A DNA stretch of 20,527 nt from a bacterium (GTDB lineage: Bacteria; RBG-13-66-14), in the NCBI GenBank assembly GCA_026398675.1, contig JAPLSK010000170.1:1-20527 (forward strand), read 5' to 3'. The position numbers were made by a program, and so were the translations under genes. Position 1 is the stretch's first letter, and every line of letters begins with the position of its first letter. Below the pieces are notes generated by a model. The model did no database searches. It was not told the DNA's origin and saw only the letters and a program-made list of their open reading frames with translations. This document shows, in pieces, positions 20,178 to 20,527 of the stretch.

Positions 20178-20527
20178 GAGGAGAGGCAAGGGGTTTAACC
20201 GAGCGAACCGAGCGAAGCGAGCTATGCCCCCGGCGAACCGAGCTACGCCCCCGGCGAAGCGAGCTATGCCCCCGGCAAACCGAGCGAAGCGAGCTACGCC
20301 TCTAGCGAAACCCCTTGTCTCCTTCGGTCGCAGATATCCCCACGGCCGCGGATACGCCCTGGGCGCCGTAACACTGCTCCTGCTCCTCCTCGCGGCGGTA
20401 CCGGTGTGGGCCAACCGGGCCCAGAGCCTGAACCTGGGCACCACCGACGCCGGGACATGGATTTCGGTGGGCCTGGATTCGGAGGCCGAGTTCTCCCTCA
20501 CCGCCGATGGAAACACCCTCAAGGTGC
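20161..20527 (+). CDS. Secreted protein with a repeat-derived N-terminal extension (runs off the window)
   Basis: 122 codons are visible; the 3' end is outside. TTG 20161 is the proposed start (AAGGGAGA a few bases upstream); ATG 20224 is an in-frame alternative without a clear ribosome site. From TTG the protein reads M-R-G-Y-A-L, then about 55 basic, low-complexity residues with 7-residue units of the type (M/T)-P-P-A-(K/N)-R-A. A second R-G-Y-A-L follows, running into a signal peptide (G-A-V-T-L-L-L-L-L-L-A-A-V-P-V-W-A) and the mature chain (A-Q-S-L-N-L-G-T-T-D-A-G-T-W-I-S-V). The second R-G-Y-A-L looks like the original N-terminus, displaced by an inserted repeat element. The family of the mature part is not recognised. 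Confidence 0.65.
   Translation, partial: MRGYALRRGKGFNRANRAKRAMPPANRATPPAKRAMPPANRAKRATPLAKPLVSFGRRYPHGRGYALGAVTLLLLLLAAVPVWANRAQSLNLGTTDAGTWISVGLDSEAEFSLTADGNTLKV
20187..20322. repeat. Short tandem repeats bounded by halves of the CAAGGGG palindrome
   Basis: CAAGGGGTTTAA starts at 20187 and AAACCCCTTGTCTCC spans 20308-20322, the two arms of the palindrome seen intact at 13400 and 17533 (GGAGACAAGGGG there too). Between them is about 109 bp of degenerate 21-base-type repeats (GCGAGCTATGCCCCCGGCGA and variants, with extra CGAGCGAAC pieces). The unit length is a multiple of three, so the surrounding frame stays open. Confidence 0.75.

Noticed and set aside
20199..20307. Possible CRISPR array
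   Set aside because: Units are degenerate, contiguous and lack spacers of even length; they are in-frame tandem repeats inside a coding region.
20124..20522. Minus-strand frame with F-A-R/F-A-G-G repeats opposite the last gene
   Set aside because: The plus frame has a ribosome site, signal peptide and a normal mature sequence; the minus frame only mirrors the repeats.

Overview
The window is GC-rich, gene-dense DNA from a diderm (outer-membrane) bacterium. It holds the start of bamA, two lipoproteins with lipoboxes and many Sec-type signal peptides. Housekeeping genes (trmD, murI, ruvB, guaA, smpB) are mixed with secreted proteins of unknown function. The mix, the scattered housekeeping genes and the palindromic intergenic repeats suggest an uncultured candidate-phylum lineage (Coatesbacteria-like is my guess, low confidence); the sequence alone does not fix the taxon.

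Layout. 1-1671: partial bamA (minus) diverging from a lipoprotein gene (plus). 1700-1970: a cluster of palindromic intergenic repeats. 2027-7560, minus strand: SPFH/stomatin protein and NfeD partner; trmD overlapping a secreted-protein gene by one base; murI; then ruvB behind a lipoprotein gene, closed by a terminator. 7600-7932: a second repeat cluster. 7935-9191: a secreted protein of a conserved family, apparently with a leaderless message. 9308-11012: a three-gene PspA operon (YbjN/CesT-like protein, PspA, and a small coiled-coil protein ending in the same tail as PspA) behind a good promoter. 11151-11746: a lower-GC toxin-antitoxin locus with an intact Phd/YefM antitoxin, a textbook operator and promoter, but a RelE-type toxin broken by one amber codon. 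11762-13323: guaA lacking its first ~35 codons, with a relic of a second guaA 3' end just beyond its stop.

13478-19448 is the most distinctive part: a minus-strand operon led by a Cys-motif protein, followed by five tandem paralogues. Each has a signal peptide, a variable N-terminal module (carboxypeptidase-regulatory-like, in one case plus SH3b) and a shared ~190-residue C-terminal domain marked by KPNIYLYP, LFYE, an E-Y/F-W-x-P-R-L motif and GFTVVEWG. Its function is unknown. I infer a diversified set of envelope or surface proteins.

19565-20527, plus strand: smpB, then a secreted-protein gene running off the window. The 5' end of that gene has been remodelled by a 66-bp tandem duplication and by an in-frame insertion flanked by halves of the palindrome CAAGGGGTTTAAACCCCTTG. 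The same palindrome lies at the truncated guaA 5' end and between two of the paralogues. This repeat-linked reshaping of gene starts, and the five-gene array, are the main candidates for something undescribed.
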